From Petrosia ficiformis (Eukaryota; Porifera; Demospongiae; Haplosclerida; Petrosiidae), in assembly GCA_947044365.1 (NCBI GenBank), contig OX345637.1, positions 13,300,916 to 13,364,915 of the forward strand: a stretch of DNA of 64,000 nt, read 5' to 3'. Below, one piece after another: positions 61,868 to 64,000 of this stretch. A program made the position numbers and the translations under genes. Each line of letters begins with the position of its first letter. Within the stretch, counting starts at the first letter, position 1. The notes below the pieces were generated by a model. It was given only the letters and a program-made list of their open reading frames with translations, was not told the DNA's origin and did no database searches.

Positions 61868-63507
61868 TATATATATAGATATGGTTTCTAAATTCTTATA
61901 TTTATTATATATGTATATATATACATACATATAGGGTAGTAAGTAATTAAGAGCATAATTATTATTAATATTCTGTTCTAACATCTGTAATTCACTATTT
62001 TCTCAACAGTCCCTTCAGTTGATTCCAGTATACCAGTAATCATTGAACCAGTAGTCACTGGTGAAATTGTAGAAATAACAGTGCTCTTGAATGTAAGTAA
62101 AAGATTATGTATAAGTTTAATCTAAATAGGTGGGTCCATGTTTACATAATTATGCAAATGTCAATCTGGTATATACATGTACATGTATTATATTCTGTCA
62201 CGCACTTACATTTTCAGATTAGTGAACTATGTCCTGGTGAGTATCCCACTACTATTGATATATTGATTACTGATTCAACTGATGATACTACAATACAAAA
62301 TATCACTGATATACTGTTATTGGAAGGATCATACGATAATATACTCACTACTATGGATAATATTACTCTTCAATCAGATATGATATATAATATACAAGTG
62401 TCTTTTAGTAATCTCGATGGAGAGTTTAATATTACTAGTAGTTTTAGCTTCTGTAAGTGAAAGTCTTGTATTTCCAACTTAAAACAGACTATGCACAGTT
62501 AGTATTATATTAATGTGCATGGCCTAATTATACTTTAATCAATCAGTTGGTTTGTGTGTATAAACACAACAGTCATACATAGTGTCACAGTCACGCCATA
62601 AATTATTGCTGAATCAATGTGTTAAACCTTAATCTGAGGAATATTGTTAGTCAAACTTTGCAATGACTATGTAAAGTGTAATACAAAATCAAACAGCTTT
62701 GAATTATCTGAATTGCATAGTAGACTGTCATGTAATAATAACTGTGTCATTTTAGGTTAGTTTTGTATGCTCATAGTATTATTCTTAGTATTACAGATTA
62801 AATTATAATAATAAGGGAAATACCAAGTCAATCATACTTTTCTTTTAATCTGTTTTATGTAGTACATTGTTAACTACTATATGGAATTGTACTCGAAACT
62901 CAATCTATTTCTGTAGTGACTTATGATGTTCAATCACTTGATATAACTAGTACAAATGGAGGAAGAGTATGTGTGATTTGTACATTCTCTTCAAATACAA
63001 TTGCAGTTGGTTGTGAAATAGAGTTAATGCAAATGGACAGATTGATACTATCAGGAAAGTTTGATAGGGATGCCAATATTGCTGAGGGTTGTATATCAAA
63101 TATTACTACTGGATATTATGACTTGTATGTGTATGATGTTGAGAATGATAACATACTTAGTCCATTACCAGCTATTATTAAGAATCAAGTGTTTGTCCAA
63201 CAAGAAACGACAACATCAGTAACGATCACAACCACATTAAAAACAACAATTTTAGCTTCATCCACAGTTTCAACCACAATAAAAACAACAATTTCAGCTT
63301 CATCCACAGTTTCAACCACAACAATTTCAGCTTCATCCATAGTTTCAACCACATTAAAAACAACAATTTCAGCTTCATCAATAGCTTCTTCATCCACATT
63401 AAAAAGTTAGTAAATTTCATGTACTGAATGATTAGCATTAATTTCATAATTTTTTTTTTCAGTAGCTACAGTGTCGGCAGTTATTCCAGGCCAAAACATT
63501 GATGCAG
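57347..63507 (+). CDS. Receptor gene F: SP-Ig-FN3-X-4Cys-mucin stalk, continues past window
   Basis: Exons are 57347-57416, 58568-58879, 58935-59222, 62010-62092, 62218-62452, 62917-63405 and 63463-63507, all phase-consistent. They encode a leader (MYMMFVLLIVLLVPRLQVIA, close to gene D's), Ig (VVEFNCIAVKA to VYCRAW), FN3 (LNISWNPPFTLPGTHITGYN), module X (ELCPGEYPTTIDILI) and the four-cysteine module (CVIC, VGC, EGC, TGYYDLYVYD). A repetitive Thr/Ser stalk and an ATVSAVIPGQNIDA segment follow. TM and tail exons must lie beyond 64000. The FN3 exon differs from gene E's at about 15 of 288 positions by manual count. Ig exon most resembles gene D's but has the 10 bp that D lacks plus four extra codons. 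Confidence 0.8.
59553..59626. repeat. TA then TG dinucleotide tract
   Basis: About 55 bp of TA repeat followed by about 20 bp of TG repeat, in gene F's intron 59223-62009. Confidence 0.92.
60136..60243 (-). repeat. Dispersed repeat, reverse copy
   Basis: Read on the minus strand it gives GTGTCACTTGCGTGAGTATGC, TAGTTAAGGAAGTTG, a GGGGGGCTCGGTCAATTAAT-like run and AGCTCTACAG, the same order as 63771-63872. A short AAATA tract lies just right at about 60255-60290. Confidence 0.6.
60530..60843. mobile_element. TIR element copy 2 (empty-site paralogue of 15421-16047)
   Basis: Begins ATAGTATAGTTACAAGGAATA and ends ATTCTTGCAACTGTACT, a diverged version of the TIRs at 15421 and 16031. Internal matches include AAAGTAGTTATGGTGTTAGATGTATG, which is uninterrupted here but split by the nested MITE in copy 1. 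Confidence 0.6.
60860..61299 (-). pseudogene. Crypton-like (DUF3504/QRICH1-type) recombinase N-terminal relic
   Basis: From the ATG at 61299 leftwards the frame reads MACSTNVAEFSNSNFDSQLI, FNDILSD, then VKLAKASGVPKNTARTTTWC. An in-frame TAG near 61046 interrupts it, after which the same frame gives IECRKNRKYLCNDY, LNSWLLKFILEARRKNG and SPYPPRTLYSI. The SVPKNT-T-W and LN-WL-F-lE-R-G-YPP-TLY pattern is typical of the N-terminal part of Crypton-derived tyrosine-recombinase proteins. The catalytic region is not present, so it is a truncated relic in gene F's intron. Domain naming is from memory of the family pattern. Confidence 0.6.
61700..61836. repeat. Palindromic repeat, family P2 copy 2
   Basis: Arms ATGGCTTCTCGGTATATATGG and CCATATATCCCTCGAAGCCAT, with AATATAAGACTCTCGCACC against GGTGCTCAGGTCTTATATT, around a CCCTCGGCTTTGCCTCGGG core. 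The core matches 24621-24737 in reverse complement. A TA run follows at about 61836-61880. Confidence 0.75.
63231..63405 (+). repeat. Coding minisatellite in gene F stalk
   Basis: Four tandem units of 33-51 bp (basic unit 42 bp) with the frame TT(L/I)KTTISASSTVS; the third unit lacks nine bases and the last ends IASSSTLK. All indels keep the frame. Gene E's corresponding stalk has no such array, so it expanded in gene F. Confidence 0.8.
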
Positions 63508-64000
63508 GTTTTTCTTCTGATTGTAAGCTTTGTATATAAATATCATCAGCAGCACATACAGTATTACTATTAATTGTTCTATGTACAGCTAAAGAATTAT
63601 ATTGAAGCTCATTTGCATAATTATTGTTTTATGCAATATCATTATGAATGCAGTATTACCATCAAATGTGCTTCTCCCCACCTTTATCTTGGTTTGTTAT
63701 GGCTCGTAGGGCCATCCCTATGATTGCTTTGCCACGGGTTCGAAGTATGTTTAATATTCTTGTGTCACTTACGCGAGTATACGTAGTTAAGGAAGTTACG
63801 TTGTTCCGGGGACTCAGTCAATTAATGAGCGTTGTGTGTAATAGAACGTGCGCTCGAGCTCTACAGAGCAGCAGAAAAAAGCTGCTTGTAGTAGCACAAT
63901 GTAGCTTCACAACTTATGTAGAAACTTGAACTAATAGCTAGCTATTTTACCAGAAATATTCTAAAATTCAACAAGGTCCTTTAAGAGGTAAGGAGAGTAG
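63508..64000. other. Gene F intron to window end, with dispersed repeat
   Basis: No further exon of gene F is certain. The segment 63771-63872 is a forward copy of the repeat at 60136-60243 (GTGTCACTTACGCGAGTATAC, TAGTTAAGGAAGTTACG, GAGCTCTACAGAGCAG). The frame 63648-63929 crosses this repeat and is not considered a gene. Confidence 0.45.

Noticed and set aside
63648..63929. 93-residue ORF near the right edge
   Set aside because: It crosses a dispersed repeat also found at 60136-60243 and has no domain.

Overview
The window looks like nuclear DNA of an early-branching animal, most probably a demosponge. That is an inference from AT-rich sequence, many short GT-AG introns, exon-modular receptor genes with ZU5 and Death domains, and a transposon load of ZMYM-type hAT, Crypton-like, THAP/Harbinger, two kinds of APE LINE and many MITEs. 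No bacterial operon, rRNA gene or CRISPR array was seen. All gene models are assembled by eye from splice sites and phase matching; there is no transcript evidence.

The backbone is a cluster of six paralogous cell-surface receptor-like genes, called A to F here. A (+, 48-2806) is only a transmembrane segment and tail, with its 5' part outside the window. B (-, 8543-5809) is a complete model of about 618 residues. C (+, 11683-27896) is long and carries a 7-bp tandem duplication that breaks its frame. D (-, 34291-29244) lacks a membrane segment, ends in a laminin-G domain and has a phase-breaking 10-bp deletion in its Ig exon. E (+, 39938-47236 or 49101) has a ZU5-UPA-Death cytoplasmic module and duplicated alternative tail exons. 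F (+, 57347-63507 onward) runs off the right edge.

B, C, E and F share one plan: a phase-1 signal-peptide exon, an Ig exon, an FN3 exon, a two-exon beta-type module X, and a membrane-proximal four-cysteine module with fixed spacing (C-x2-C-x10-C-x25/29-C-x6/7-G-x-Y-x5-D). B, C and E continue into a transmembrane exon and tyrosine-bearing tail exons; F leaves the window in its stalk. D shares the plan up to module X and then has the laminin-G exons instead. Most junctions are phase 1, so modules can be exchanged. Clustering, birth-and-death decay, an FN3 exon nearly identical in E and F, tyrosine motifs and a Death-domain tail suggest an innate-immune or self-recognition receptor complex, comparable in logic (not shown to be homologous) to cnidarian allorecognition clusters. 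The function is inferred.

Between and inside these genes lie repeats. Gene C's 7.4-kb intron holds TACA/TATG microsatellite tracts, a degenerate APE LINE (16354-19764), two MITEs sitting in the microsatellite, and a nested MITE with a 6-bp target duplication whose empty site is preserved near 60.8 kb. A LINE tail split by a 598-bp TIR element lies at 35.0-36.2 kb. A CR1/jockey-like LINE (50340-53209) abuts a decayed dihydrodiol-dehydrogenase fragment (53221-53697). Next to it are a 393-bp MITE with an 8-bp target duplication and a hAT element (54149-56875) with its own 8-bp duplication. A Crypton-like recombinase relic lies in an intron of gene F. Long near-palindromes of at least two families recur.
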